A DNA stretch of 64,000 bases from Nonomuraea sediminis (GTDB taxonomy: Bacteria; Actinomycetota; Actinomycetes; Streptosporangiales; Streptosporangiaceae). Below, in pieces: positions 7,801 to 16,706 of the stretch (position 1 is its first letter; the number at the start of each line of letters is the position of its first letter). A program made the translations under genes and the position numbers. The notes under the pieces were generated by a model that made no database searches, was not told the origin of the DNA, and worked only from the letters and a program-made list of their open reading frames with translations. The stretch is taken from NCBI RefSeq assembly GCF_018531495.1, contig NZ_JAHDTI010000001.1, positions 1-64,000 on the forward strand, given 5' to 3'.

Positions 7801-10800
7801 GTACGCCGGTGAAAGCGATCGTGCCCGCGACCACGATGTCCGGCAGGAGCGCGCCGAACGTGCTGCGCGTGCCGACGCGGTCCACCAGCGCGTACAGCCG
7901 TACGGCGTCGCCGGTCGTGGAGCCGATCTTCAGGATGTTGGCCGGGAGGCCGAAGGAGAAGTCGAGATCGGCGAACGCGTACACGCCCGCCGTGAGCGCC
8001 GTCTGCGGATCGTCACCGCTCGGGTACGGCGACGCCGTCCCCGATCCCACCGCCTGGAGGGCGGACTGGACGACGGTCGCGACGTCGCCCAGCGTCTGCC
8101 CGGCCGGGAGGTCGCAGACGACGGCGAACGCCTGCCGCACGCGCAGCACGTCGTCGACGACCCGCAGCGCGGGGAACAGGTCGCCGAAGCGGAATCCGTC
8201 GGCGAGTGTCAGCGACACCGCGTAGGCCCACCGCCCGCCCACCTGCGCGCAGTAGGCCAGCGCCTGCGCCGTCGCCGCCGTGCCGTACCCGACGGCTCCG
8301 GCGAGCAGGAAGCGCTCGCCGGTCAGGTCCAGCCAGAACGCGGCCTCGGTGAAGCGGCCGAGCGCGAGGTCGGCGGGCACGACGGCGTCCCAGGTCCCAG
8401 GTCCGATGCTGGTGACGGCGGGGAGGTTGACCGTGCCCGCGGTCGAGGCCTGCCCGGTGATGATCGTGGGGGTGCCGGCCTGGCCGAGCGCGACGGTGAC
8501 CTCGGCGATGATCCCGGCGAAGGTGAACACGCCGGTGATGGCCGCGGTGAGGGGTTCGTCCTCGCCCTCGACGTCAATGCGCCCGCCGATGGCCAGGATG
8601 TCGAGGGACACGGCGCCGAAGCCGATGGTCCAGTCGGTGAGCATGAGGCCGGCGAAGTGGAGTTCGCCGAGGTCGGGGACGGCGGTGACCTCCGCGGAGG
8701 CGATGGTGATCGAGGACGGCAGGCCGTGGGCGAGGGCGTCGGCGGGCAACGCGAACCCGGCCGATGCCGACAGGGTGGTGAGCGCGCCGATGAGGTCGAT
8801 GGTCAGGCCGTCCACCAGGTCGCCGGTGAAGGTCCACGGCGCGCCGCCGCCCGGGGTGGAGGCGGTGACGCCGATCCGGACACCGCCGATGGTGAGGATG
8901 CCGTTGACGTCGGCGACGACGTTGGCGGCCGACACCGGCTCGGTGAGCGCCAGGTCGGCGCCGACCTCGGTGAGCGACAGCATGCCGGGGACGACGGTCC
9001 ACAGGTCCTCGGCGTAGAAGCTGAAGCCGAACCCGCGGTAGCTTCCGTCCTCGTCGAACTCGGCCCACACGTCGGCCAGGTCGAAGCCCTGCGCCAGCGG
9101 CAGCCGGTCGGGCAGCCCGCCCCCGGCGGCGCCTCCGGGGTTCAGCCAGGCGTCGAGCTGCGCCAGCCCGGGGACGTGGACGACCTCCGCGTAGGCGGCG
9201 CGCACCAGCCAGCCCTCGCCGGCGTCCTTGATCAGGCTCGCGTCGGTGCGGAGGCCGACGATGACGACGGTCCCCAGGATGCGTCCCGACACGCCCGCGC
9301 CGCTGTCGAACCGTAGGTACGCGTCGAAGTCCTCCAGCACGAGCCCGTCGGGGACGACCACCCACGGCGCGGCCGAGGCGATGCCGACCACGAGCCTGGC
9401 GAGCTTCAGGTCGCCGGGGTCGAAGGCGAGCTCCAGACCGGTGATGTCGAGGTCGCCGAGCGTGGCCAGGCCCGGCGGCAGGGCGGGGGCCGCGCCGAGC
9501 GTGGCCAGCAGGTCGGCCAGGCTCGGCAGGTGGATCCGGCTGCCCGGCTCGAGTTCCGCCGTCCACAGCGCGCCGCGTCGGACCGGCGCGGACAGGCTCA
9601 CGCTCATGTCGGTGCCGGCGACGCCGATCGTGCCTTCGATCTCGGCGACGGGCGACCAGTCCAGGTCCGCGGCCAGCCGTACGTGGACGGTCCAGTCGCG
9701 CAGGCTGAACGGCCCGGCGTTCCAGGTCCTGGTCTGGCCGATCGTGAAGGCGACGGCGAGGAGCTCGACGGCTTCGGGGTCGATGACGAGCGAGGCGTCG
9801 AGGATGCCGATGCCGGGGTCGAGGCTCATCGGGAGGATCGCGGCGACGTGCGTCATGTCGGTGCCGGCGGCGGCGGTGATCGCGTCGGGAGTGATGGCGC
9901 TGGTGATCGCGACGGTCCAGGGCTGGTCGGCGTAGGCGCCCGCGGTGACCTCGTAGCGCGACTCGCCGAGCCGGACCGTTCCGTGGACCACGACGGACCC
10001 GCCGGGGTCGTAGCCGGTCAGGTTGTGCAGCTCGGCGGTGACGTGGAAGCCGGACAGCGTCACCCCCGGCGCCAGGGTGACGCTCCCGTCGCCGAAGTCC
10101 ACCGTCACGGTGGTCACGGACGGCGTGCCGCGTGGTGACAGGCCGATCGACAGGTCCCTGACCTGGACGCCGAGCAGGTCGAGCAGCGGCTGCGGCAATC
10201 GGCCCGCGACGCCGGTGAGGCCACAGGCGTCCAGCACCTGCGCGGCGCTGCCGGGCGGCACCTCCGCGACGCGTAAGGCCGCCTTCTCGCTGACCAACGT
10301 CGGCAGGTCCAGGGTCCCGGTGACGGCCGTCTCGCCGAACTGGAGCGTTCCGGTGATCGTGACGCCGCGTTCGGTCATCGTGACCTGGCCGCCGGTCATG
10401 GTCAGCGGCGGGAGGCCGACGCGTTCGATCATGAGCGGGCCGGCCGCGCTCTCCCCCGCCCAGGTGAACGTCCCGTCGGCGTTCACCGGACCGCCGACGC
10501 GCACGCCCGGCGCGTTGTCCGGGTCCGGCCACAGGTCGGGCGGCACCGGCAGTTCCGCCGTGAACGTCGTGCCCGCCCCGGTGTCCACGGTGAAGACCTG
10601 CTCGCGCAGGCCGAGGTAGTCGTAGTCTTCCGGCAGGTCGGGCCAAGTGTCCGCGAGCAGGTAGCCGTCGGGTGGCGTGGCCGTCCACAACGCTTCGACC
10701 TGCCCGTCCGCGACCGTGAAGACCACGAAGGCCGCGGTGTCCACGTCGCCGGTGACCGCCTGCGACCTGCCTCCGAGCGTCAGCGCCGTCGCGGTGAGCA

Positions 10801-11206
10801 CGGACTCGTCCTGGGCTGTCATCGTGAACGGGGCGATCGCCGTGTCCCTGCCGACGACGTCCGCGCCGAACACGTAGGTGTATCCGCCCTTGTCGTCGGG
10901 CGCCCTGGCCGCCTCCAGGCGGGTACGCAGCGCCGCGAGGATCTCGGCCGTGTCGTAGGGGACGGTGAAGCGCACCGGGTCGCTCGGCACGCCGACCGGG
11001 GTGACGACCGCCGTGTAGGTGGCGCCGTGCACCGGGGTGAAGTCGCACACGCGCGGCGAGACGTCCACGTCCGCCTGGTCGACGAACCTGCCATCGGCGT
11101 CCCGGACCACGACGCGGTACTGGAAGGCGCCGGTGACCCCGGTCCACGACACCACGAGCCGCCCGTCGACATACTCGACTGTAACGACCGGCCCGCCGTC
11201 GCTCAT
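4814..11206 (-). CDS. giant beta-rich multidomain protein (2130 aa), unknown function
   Basis: I do not recognise a characterised homologue. The start is the ATG at 11206, which has a GGAGGAG site and overlaps the preceding stop (ATGA); the longer open frame upstream is spurious. Residues 1-80 look like a fibronectin-III-type sandwich (VVTVEYVDGRLVVSWTGV). About 100-1500 are long runs of alternating hydrophobic beta strands with recurring phrases such as LTIGGVRIGV and VTIGGVRTTA. About 1530-1615 is Ala-rich and helical, then a Gly/Ser linker (1615-1650), three more FN3-like modules (1655-1930) and a Cys-containing C-terminal domain. There is no signal peptide or sortase motif. The style recalls the large uncharacterised DUF6603 proteins, but I could not test that. 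It is translationally coupled to the 481-aa protein and follows a ComEC-like hydrolase. A secreted, surface or toxin-like structure is speculation. Confidence 0.8.
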   Translation of the reverse strand: MSDGGPVVTVEYVDGRLVVSWTGVTGAFQYRVVVRDADGRFVDQADVDVSPRVCDFTPVHGATYTAVVTPVGVPSDPVRFTVPYDTAEILAALRTRLEAARAPDDKGGYTYVFGADVVGRDTAIAPFTMTAQDESVLTATALTLGGRSQAVTGDVDTAAFVVFTVADGQVEALWTATPPDGYLLADTWPDLPEDYDYLGLREQVFTVDTGAGTTFTAELPVPPDLWPDPDNAPGVRVGGPVNADGTFTWAGESAAGPLMIERVGLPPLTMTGGQVTMTERGVTITGTLQFGETAVTGTLDLPTLVSEKAALRVAEVPPGSAAQVLDACGLTGVAGRLPQPLLDLLGVQVRDLSIGLSPRGTPSVTTVTVDFGDGSVTLAPGVTLSGFHVTAELHNLTGYDPGGSVVVHGTVRLGESRYEVTAGAYADQPWTVAITSAITPDAITAAAGTDMTHVAAILPMSLDPGIGILDASLVIDPEAVELLAVAFTIGQTRTWNAGPFSLRDWTVHVRLAADLDWSPVAEIEGTIGVAGTDMSVSLSAPVRRGALWTAELEPGSRIHLPSLADLLATLGAAPALPPGLATLGDLDITGLELAFDPGDLKLARLVVGIASAAPWVVVPDGLVLEDFDAYLRFDSGAGVSGRILGTVVIVGLRTDASLIKDAGEGWLVRAAYAEVVHVPGLAQLDAWLNPGGAAGGGLPDRLPLAQGFDLADVWAEFDEDGSYRGFGFSFYAEDLWTVVPGMLSLTEVGADLALTEPVSAANVVADVNGILTIGGVRIGVTASTPGGGAPWTFTGDLVDGLTIDLIGALTTLSASAGFALPADALAHGLPSSITIASAEVTAVPDLGELHFAGLMLTDWTIGFGAVSLDILAIGGRIDVEGEDEPLTAAITGVFTFAGIIAEVTVALGQAGTPTIITGQASTAGTVNLPAVTSIGPGTWDAVVPADLALGRFTEAAFWLDLTGERFLLAGAVGYGTAATAQALAYCAQVGGRWAYAVSLTLADGFRFGDLFPALRVVDDVLRVRQAFAVVCDLPAGQTLGDVATVVQSALQAVGSGTASPYPSGDDPQTALTAGVYAFADLDFSFGLPANILKIGSTTGDAVRLYALVDRVGTRSTFGALLPDIVVAGTIAFTGVRLAYTPALANTLTLDATAALTGIFDADYRFDIHLAITDTGLTSTVGPSGDTISNPFELPGIVVSGLELAVAYTWSPTTTSFYALRGHVTIGGVRTTAAIALVDGQSALFHATLDDDLPIGAFIAQCVPGGSWPSDFLEVTVLRGSRISYAAAETTYAGTPIPAGFTIGASVRLTLITSITLDTLVSIVKVNGHYSGVEAQIALREPLDLVVVQLTGPPVVTIRTVDNLFRLTTGVSFLGQPFIDASVSVQSATDGPTTYRGTLQAPGRLDPFGTLRCSFVYVDHGDDSAEFRIDDWPGFDWVRDLVDFMEVIRSLSDLSKGCGALADVVLNEVFQTRWRLRPTVRLDGTNLLFELTGSYELSVAGNPFLSVSLRPLPVPIPIVTTWADLPEALAHGVTALGEAIVRDLLADSEAISIMLGVVAAEQAAKAGLQLACQGLVDAAVSAAAEAAFDAVVAAGGAAMVTGAALTAAVSAALSHHSSGGGSSGSSGGGSSGGGSSSGSGSGSSGGGTQQNPAPEAPVISRFAYDGTRFTAAWGPSRYAAGYTFQVVAPDGHVIGSAYADFALSASVAAGPDALSAYGRYVCRVRGVRGNEVGAWVEASLTRTAPPHPIIAYEAPYLVITWLQPDGASTPDGYRVLVTRADDGTAVIDQQLAADATEARVEVLPMQAATYEVRIRALRAAELPGEWGGPVTYEVTPPVASNIPANLTVADDGTTVVFTWEPVDGFRQYLLRFLDASGDQVMVMETNRTRAEFDSSTWNPGAGVVAQVSISHEEVAPAWSDSIELPIYLALRADDPKIAGVTRVTMARYPAAEDWCVVPRGTVGTLAALARLAGQLSLHGQLHDAYATMADGASAISPDSTADARTSVVWGALRNLLNALATNDALPSTVFTDVAGDLLGVRVFEEWGGWQLLLALGNPVGGSCTTESGRCGDLATGVSEDRIANAYAVSAESGWLALPGYDSASRTLLEHLVTTVADLGLIEVNQAAAVFG

Positions 11207-12648
11207 GGGCTCTCCTCCGGTGTGTATTCGTCGACCTCGTCGACGGTGGCGTTCTTCGCGTCGGACGGCAGGTAGCGCAGCGTCCGGTAGGCGGGATAGC
11301 CGTCGCGGCGCACGGCCGCCATCGTGAAGTAGGAGGTGTCGACCTTCATGTCCTTGGTCTCCGGCTTCGTGACCAGGTCGGTCATCCTCTGGCCGATGTC
11401 GTCCATCGACAGCGTCACGGTCTCCGCGGGCGTGCGCACCGCGGTGAGCTCGAGCGCTCGGCGGGCCGGGTCGTACTGCATCAGCGCGCCCCATCGGAAG
11501 GCCGCGATGGCCGTCAGATGGCTTCCCCGCGTCTCCTTCACCGGCTTCCCGCACAGGATCGTGGTGTAGGCGATCTCGATGGCGAACTCCTCGAACTCCA
11601 ACGCGTACAGCGGACGGTCGTAGCCGCCGTTGCCCCTGCCGGGCGGCGCCTTCAGCACCAGGTCCTTGGCCTGCTTGGTGGCGATCTGGTAGGCGGCGAT
11701 CCGGCCGAACAGGTCGGCGACGAGCCTGCTCCTGGTGGACTCGACGTCGAAGGGCGAGATGCGGTAGACGGGGATGTCGTACGACATGCTTTGCCACAGC
11801 GCGGGCGGCACGACGTAGGTCGGGCGGAAGTCCTCGGAGTCGGGCAGCTCGATCAGCACGTAACCGCCGATCGCGCGCACGACGAACTGGCCGGGCGGGA
11901 TCGAGTCGGTCTCGGCCTCACCGGGGACCGGCATCTCGACGTCGTCGTCTCCGGCGGGCTCGGTTTCGGTGAGTAACTCCCTGATGACGGTCTTGTACGG
12001 CTCCTCGCCGACCACGCTGGTCACGCTCGCGTACGGCTCGTCGTCGCCGATCATCAGCTTGAGGTCGTCGGGGGTGAGCAGCTCCCCGCAGACGTCGGCG
12101 ACGATCGTGGCGTACCGGGACTCGTTGTCCGGCGGTGTCTCGGGGCCGGGCGGCGGCGTCGTGGACTTGGGCGAGGCCTTCTTGCGCAGCAGGGACCCGT
12201 TCGGCTGGGGGTGCTGGTAGAAGTCGTTGACGGCGAGGAACAGGTCGCGCAGCGAGCCGTTGAAGGCATAGAACGGGTCCATCGCCCCGATGGCCCGCAG
12301 GTCGGCCGGTCCCATCATGTCGACGAAGCGGAGGGTCTTGTCGTTCACGACGTACGGCCGGCGATCGGCCAGCCGCGGGTCGAACACCCACGGCGGGATC
12401 GGCACCCCGCGGAAGAGTATCTCGGCAAGCTGCACGTACCCGACATGCAGGTATTCCTTGAGGCCCCGCGGCGCGAACGCCGGATCGTAGACGGCCCGCA
12501 TCACGGGCACGTCGAACGCGTCGTCGAAGGCGACCCAGTGCGGGCCGACGCGCTTCAGCCAGGTGCCGAGCCGGGTCGAGTCCGTTCCCGCGCGGGTCAG
12601 GCCGGTGGCGTACCAGGCGTCGTCCTTCTTCTCCGGCGTCAGAGTCAT
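11203..12648 (-). CDS. 481-aa protein of unknown function, middle gene of the giant-protein operon
   Basis: I recognise no known domain. The protein is soluble, with no membrane segment or signal peptide. It has a Trp/Tyr-rich N-terminal half (WYATGLTRAG, PHWVAFDDAFDVPVM, VPIPPWVFDPRLADRRPYVV), a Lys/Pro-rich disordered linker near residues 155-175, an acidic stretch near residues 230-250, and a C-terminal half with mixed helix and strand. The start ATG is 12 bp after the stop of the MBL-fold gene and the stop overlaps the ATG of the giant gene, so the three are surely one transcript. A role as chaperone, loader or immunity partner of the giant protein would fit the coupling, but nothing in the sequence proves it. 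Confidence 0.75.
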   Translation of the reverse strand: MTLTPEKKDDAWYATGLTRAGTDSTRLGTWLKRVGPHWVAFDDAFDVPVMRAVYDPAFAPRGLKEYLHVGYVQLAEILFRGVPIPPWVFDPRLADRRPYVVNDKTLRFVDMMGPADLRAIGAMDPFYAFNGSLRDLFLAVNDFYQHPQPNGSLLRKKASPKSTTPPPGPETPPDNESRYATIVADVCGELLTPDDLKLMIGDDEPYASVTSVVGEEPYKTVIRELLTETEPAGDDDVEMPVPGEAETDSIPPGQFVVRAIGGYVLIELPDSEDFRPTYVVPPALWQSMSYDIPVYRISPFDVESTRSRLVADLFGRIAAYQIATKQAKDLVLKAPPGRGNGGYDRPLYALEFEEFAIEIAYTTILCGKPVKETRGSHLTAIAAFRWGALMQYDPARRALELTAVRTPAETVTLSMDDIGQRMTDLVTKPETKDMKVDTSYFTMAAVRRDGYPAYRTLRYLPSDAKNATVDEVDEYTPEESP

Positions 12649-12660
12649 GCCCGGGGCCTC

Positions 12661-14271
12661 CTACGGGTCGAGCGTGTGCACGTAAGGACCGATCAGGTAC
12701 GCGCCCTTTTCCCGCGGCGAGTTCTTGGGTTCTCCGGCGCGGGCCTTGGTGTTCGTCGTCTTTTCTGTGGTCTTCGCGCCGTTCCCGAACACCTGGACGC
12801 GCAGGGCGGTGCTCTTCGTGGCCTTGCGGACGTCGACGATCGAGCCGTCGATCGGGCGCAGCACGATGTCGCCGATCTGCTTGGTGGCGGCGGCGGGCAC
12901 CATCGAGAACGTCTTTTTGACGAACTTCTTCTTTTTGCCGTCTTTCTTCGTCACCGTGTACGTGTCGGTGATCTCAGTGACGTAGATCGCGTCGACCTTG
13001 TTCTTCGCGGTGCCGCCGCCGCGCTTGTCCCACGTGGGGTTGGTGGCCTTGTCGCACCGGAACATCACCGCGGGCGTCGGGTGCCCGTGGTGCTTGGCCC
13101 GCGGCCCCGTGGACATGAGCACGATCCGGGGCCGCACCGTGGCCAGGAAGTAGGTGTCCACGCTGGAAGCGCTGGCGTGGTGGCTGGCCTTCATCACCGT
13201 GCAGTGGCCGGCGTTCGGGAACCAGTCCTTGTCCTTGGCCCAGCTCGCCTTCGCCTCGAGCGACTTCTCCATGGCCGGGCCGAGGATTTTCTCGACGTCG
13301 CCGTGTGTGCCGGAGCCCGGTGTGCTCTTCTTGGGCATCTTGGCCTTCCCGGTGTTGCCGCCGCCCTCCATCCCGTCGCCGGCGATGTCGCCTCCATGGA
13401 AGTACCGGAAGGACCCGTATTCCAGGACGAAGCAGAGCGACCTGTCGTTCTCGTCCCACAGCTTCTTGCCGTCCTTCTTTTTCTTCACCTTGGACGGGAC
13501 GGGTTGGAGCGTTCCCTTGTCCTTGCCGGTCTTCTCGTAGACGGCGGCCCCCGCGGCCAGCATCGTGATCGTGATGGGGATCGGCTCGCCCTTGTACGAG
13601 ACGCCGTCGCCGAACTCGATGACGAGGGGTTTCTTCGTCGTGGTTTTCGCCGCGAGCAGGACCTGGTGCTTGGTCGCCTTGAGGACCTGCATCCCGCCCT
13701 CGGCGATCTCCACCACCTTCGAATCGGCGCCCACCGCCAAGTCGAAGGCCTGCCAGAACAGCGGCATGTTCTTGGTGCGTGGGGTCCTGGGGTGCTTGCG
13801 CGGGCTGCAGTAGATGTACTTGGGCGGGTATCTCACTTTCCACTTGGTCTTGATGATGTCCTTCAGGTCGACCCCGCCGGCAGGCGGCTCGACGAACACC
13901 GTGCGCAGTCCTTGGTCGTGGTCGTCGTGGAAGTGGCTGACCATCACCGAGAAGTTCTCGACGACCTCCCCCTTGTTGCCGGGGTCCACCACGCCGTACT
14001 CCTCGAGCGCGATCACGATGGCGTCGCCGACGAAGTCGTCACCGCCGTCCACCAGCAGGCAGTTCTTCACGGTGCCCAGCAGGCTGACATCGTTGGCGAC
14101 GGCGAACGGCATCCAGTCGATGGGGTCCGCGGGAACACCGGTGAGGGCGGGGGTGACGGCGTCGATCTTCTCCTTGACCTTGTCGACATCCCTCAGGATG
14201 ATCATCACGGAGTCGCCGTGGCTGACGTTGAGCATGTGGATCTCAAGGCAGGCGCTGTCGGGCACGGGCAT
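12661..14271 (-). CDS. metallo-beta-lactamase-fold hydrolase, ComEC C-terminal-domain-like
   Basis: This 536-aa protein has a zinc-hydrolase domain. IHMLNVSHGDSVMIIL at the N-terminus matches the opening strand of ComEC/Rec2-type MBL domains (normally DVGQGDS). The metal site is complete: HFHDDHD (H113, H115, D117, H118), HGGD (D295), KASHH (H364/H365) and HHGHP (H397). Unlike ComEC it has no membrane channel. It carries Lys-rich insertions (261-270 and in the C-terminal third), suggesting binding to nucleic acid or another polyanion. ATG has GGAGAC 8 nt upstream. It is first of three genes, followed after 12 bp by the unknown 481-aa protein. Nuclease or phosphodiesterase activity is plausible but unproven. 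Confidence 0.8.
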   Translation of the reverse strand: MPVPDSACLEIHMLNVSHGDSVMIILRDVDKVKEKIDAVTPALTGVPADPIDWMPFAVANDVSLLGTVKNCLLVDGGDDFVGDAIVIALEEYGVVDPGNKGEVVENFSVMVSHFHDDHDQGLRTVFVEPPAGGVDLKDIIKTKWKVRYPPKYIYCSPRKHPRTPRTKNMPLFWQAFDLAVGADSKVVEIAEGGMQVLKATKHQVLLAAKTTTKKPLVIEFGDGVSYKGEPIPITITMLAAGAAVYEKTGKDKGTLQPVPSKVKKKKDGKKLWDENDRSLCFVLEYGSFRYFHGGDIAGDGMEGGGNTGKAKMPKKSTPGSGTHGDVEKILGPAMEKSLEAKASWAKDKDWFPNAGHCTVMKASHHASASSVDTYFLATVRPRIVLMSTGPRAKHHGHPTPAVMFRCDKATNPTWDKRGGGTAKNKVDAIYVTEITDTYTVTKKDGKKKKFVKKTFSMVPAAATKQIGDIVLRPIDGSIVDVRKATKSTALRVQVFGNGAKTTEKTTNTKARAGEPKNSPREKGAYLIGPYVHTLDP

Positions 14272-14625
14272 CTCGTCTCCGCAGATCAGCCCCGATTTAC
14301 GTCACCGCGCACTTCGACCATACGTGGGCATATCACCCGAGTCGACGTCCGGATGCGGCCACCCAAGTCCTACCGGCACCATTATGCGGTGTCCCATTCT
14401 GGCCACGGTGGCGGGCTGGCCCGGCACTGGGAACGGGGAGATGATTCCCGCGAGGAATCCAATTCGTCTCGTTCGAGCTTGTCGAAACTCGGCTGCGTGC
14501 CCCTCTTTTCTTTCCAGAGGAATGGGGCTTGTTTGACGCCCGTAACAAAGCGCCGCATCGGCGTCGGCTCCGCGACATTTCGTCGAGTGGAGAGAAGTCT
14601 CCCGCCGGAAAGGTGATGACTTTAC
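14272..14625. promoter_or_regulatory. divergent promoter region of the accessory locus
   Basis: These 354 bp separate the minus-strand three-gene operon from the plus-strand metallopeptidase gene. The A+T content is clearly higher than in flanking genes. TTTGACG near 14532 and GGAAAGG just before the GTG at 14626 are the only recognisable candidates for promoter and ribosome-binding elements. I see no palindrome of operator quality and no credible gene. Confidence 0.4.
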
Positions 14626-16646
14626 GTGTCCGATGAAACGCAGCCCCGCCTGGACGAGGTGTGGGTGGCCTGGACCGATGACCGGAAGCTGTGGGCAACC
14701 GCGCGGGGTGGGCCGGAGGCGGCGAACTTGCAGGCGCAGTGGCCGGACGGCAACTGGGGGAGCATCGGCGACTTCCGTCCCGATCTCACGGTGACCAACC
14801 CCGACGTGCCTGCGGATCGCATGTGGGACCGGAACACGATGCGCCTGCGAGCCCACAAGTACGGCCAGGTCTCCGCGATGTGGGAGGTCACCGTGCGCCC
14901 GGCGCTGGCCGTGACCGCGATCTGGACCGCCCAAGGCGGGCTGCAGGTCTCGGCACGGGGCGGGCCGCAGGGGGCGAACCTGCAGGCGCAGTGGCCGGAC
15001 GGCAACTGGGCGAGCATCGGCGACTTCCGCGCTGACGGCACCGTGACCAACCCCGACGTGCCCGCGAACTACATGTGGGACCAGACCACCCTGCGCCTGC
15101 GCATCTCCAAGAGCGGCCTCACCTTCCCCGCCTACACGCAGGTCACCGTACGTCCTCCGCTGACCGGGCTCTCGGCGGTCCGGACCTCCGACGGCAAGCT
15201 GCAGGTCTCGGCGCAGGGCGGGCCGCAGGGGGCGAACCTGCAGGCACAGTGGCCCAACGGCAACTGGGCGAGCATCGGCGACTTCCGCGCCGACGGCACC
15301 CTGACCAACCCCGACGTGCCCGCGAACTACATGTGGGACCAGACCACTCTCCGCCTGCGGGTCTACCACAACGGACGGGCCTTCGACCCGGTCGAGGCGA
15401 CCGTCGACTTCCCGCAGCCGCGCGTCCTGGCCATCGGGCCCTCGGTCACCGCCGCCGACGAAGAGGCGCGACTGCAGCACTGCCTCCAGTTCGCCGACTA
15501 CCAGCCCACCGGCTACTACGCACCGGCCGGCCAGGAGATCACCATCACGGTGTACGGCAACGCGCCAGGGATGCAGGCGCTCATCGGCACGCAGGGCCTG
15601 GCCGACCGGAAGGACACCAGCCGGCAAAGCCCCAGCATGCGCGTGACCGCCCTCCGGCCCGGCGCCAACAGGATCACCGACCCGTACGGCGGCATCGTCC
15701 ACCTCCGCTACACCACCGCCTCCGGCGACGGCGACGCCGTGTGGCTGACCCTGAGTGGCGCCACCCAGCCCATCCCCTACTTCGTCAAGGGGAAGACGAC
15801 CACCGCCCAGTGGTCCACCATGCTGGCCAAGACATCGGCGCCGGAAGTGGAGATGGTCAGCGACTTCGTCGTCATCACCGCCCTGCTGCCCACCGCCCGG
15901 TCCTTCAAGGACACCGACCCCGGCGCAACCCTCGCCGCGCACGAGGAGATCCTCGCCATCCAGGAGAGCATCAGCGGCCTGGACGGCACCTCTGCCCTCC
16001 ATGCCCGCCCGCGCCTGCGACTGTACGCGGTCGAAACGAGCAGCAACGTCCCCCCGCACGCGACGACGGGATACATCGGGCTGCCTCACGAGTCCACACC
16101 CGGGTACTTCACGAAAGCCCTGCTGACCGAGGCGGCCGCAATTCGTGGGTCATGCTGCATGAGTACGGTCACCACTTCCAGCAGGAGACCACCTACGGAG
16201 GCACCGAGGGGATCACCGAGATATCGGTCAACCTCTATGCTCTCGCCGTCGGCCGGAAATACACGAACGAATACGCGAACGAATTCCCGAAACGCTGGAC
16301 AGCCACGCAGGCATATCTGGCCCGCCCCCGCGCGGAGAAACAATTCGATGCCAACCAGGTCGACGCCCAGGCAGTCTTCGAGCAGTTAAGGCGCGGCCTC
16401 GGCGAGGACTTCCTGCGCACCTGGCACAAATATGTCCGGGCCGAGCGTGCAAGCACGATGGACAACCCCGAACGCAAGAAATGGTTCGTGGTCTCGGCCT
16501 CTTTCGCCGCTCAACTCGACCTCGGCGACTTCTTCGCCGACTGGGGCCTGCTCAAGGAGACCGAGAAGGACATCTGGGACGCCGTGCACGGGCTGGGCCT
16601 GCCCAAGCCTGCCACGGACATGACCAAGCTCGAGCCCTACAAGTAA
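14626..16646 (+). pseudogene. M60-like zinc metallopeptidase with three N-terminal repeats, one frameshift
   Basis: Two overlapping frames together encode one protein of about 673 aa. The first frame (GTG at 14626) gives three repeats of about 85 residues (8-90, 94-175, 180-260), each with GGPxxANLQAQWPxGNW, SIGDFR and TNPDVPA. These are followed by the M60-like opening PTGYYAPAGQEITITVYGN near 295-312. The catalytic HEYGHHFQ with a following Glu (HExxH...E, as in enhancin/M60 peptidases) is only in the frame two bases on. The switch point is 16131-16141 and one extra base would repair it. Either the gene is broken at its active site, or the base was lost in sequencing, or expression needs frameshifting. 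M60 enzymes cleave glycoprotein or mucin-like targets. There is no signal peptide. It is divergent from the giant-protein operon. Confidence 0.75.
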
Positions 16647-16706
16647 GAAGCCAGGAACACCGGTTTCGGCGGCGCTGTGCCTTGAACGTAAGACACAGAT
16701 CCCTGA

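Noticed and set aside
6362..9316. 984-aa plus-strand frame inside the giant gene
   Set aside because: Composition is Arg/Asp/Gly-rich with no domain. It is the antisense shadow of a high-GC coding strand.
11207..11797. N-terminal extension of the giant protein
   Set aside because: It reads through the 481-aa gene in another frame. The ATG at 11206 has a strong GGAGGAG site and overlaps the upstream stop.
12211..14616. 801-aa plus-strand frame over the MBL and 481-aa genes
   Set aside because: Antisense shadow; the opposite strand has the complete metal-binding motifs.
14302..16089. 595-aa minus-strand reading frame opposite the metallopeptidase gene
   Set aside because: It mirrors the three DNA repeats of the real gene, is Gly/Arg/Val-rich and has no known domain. 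The plus-strand frame has clear motifs.
16131..16146. GCGGCCGCAATTC looks like a NotI/EcoRI cloning linker
   Set aside because: The surrounding sequence continues the same gene on both sides, so it is a natural match. I treat the site only as a one-base frameshift.
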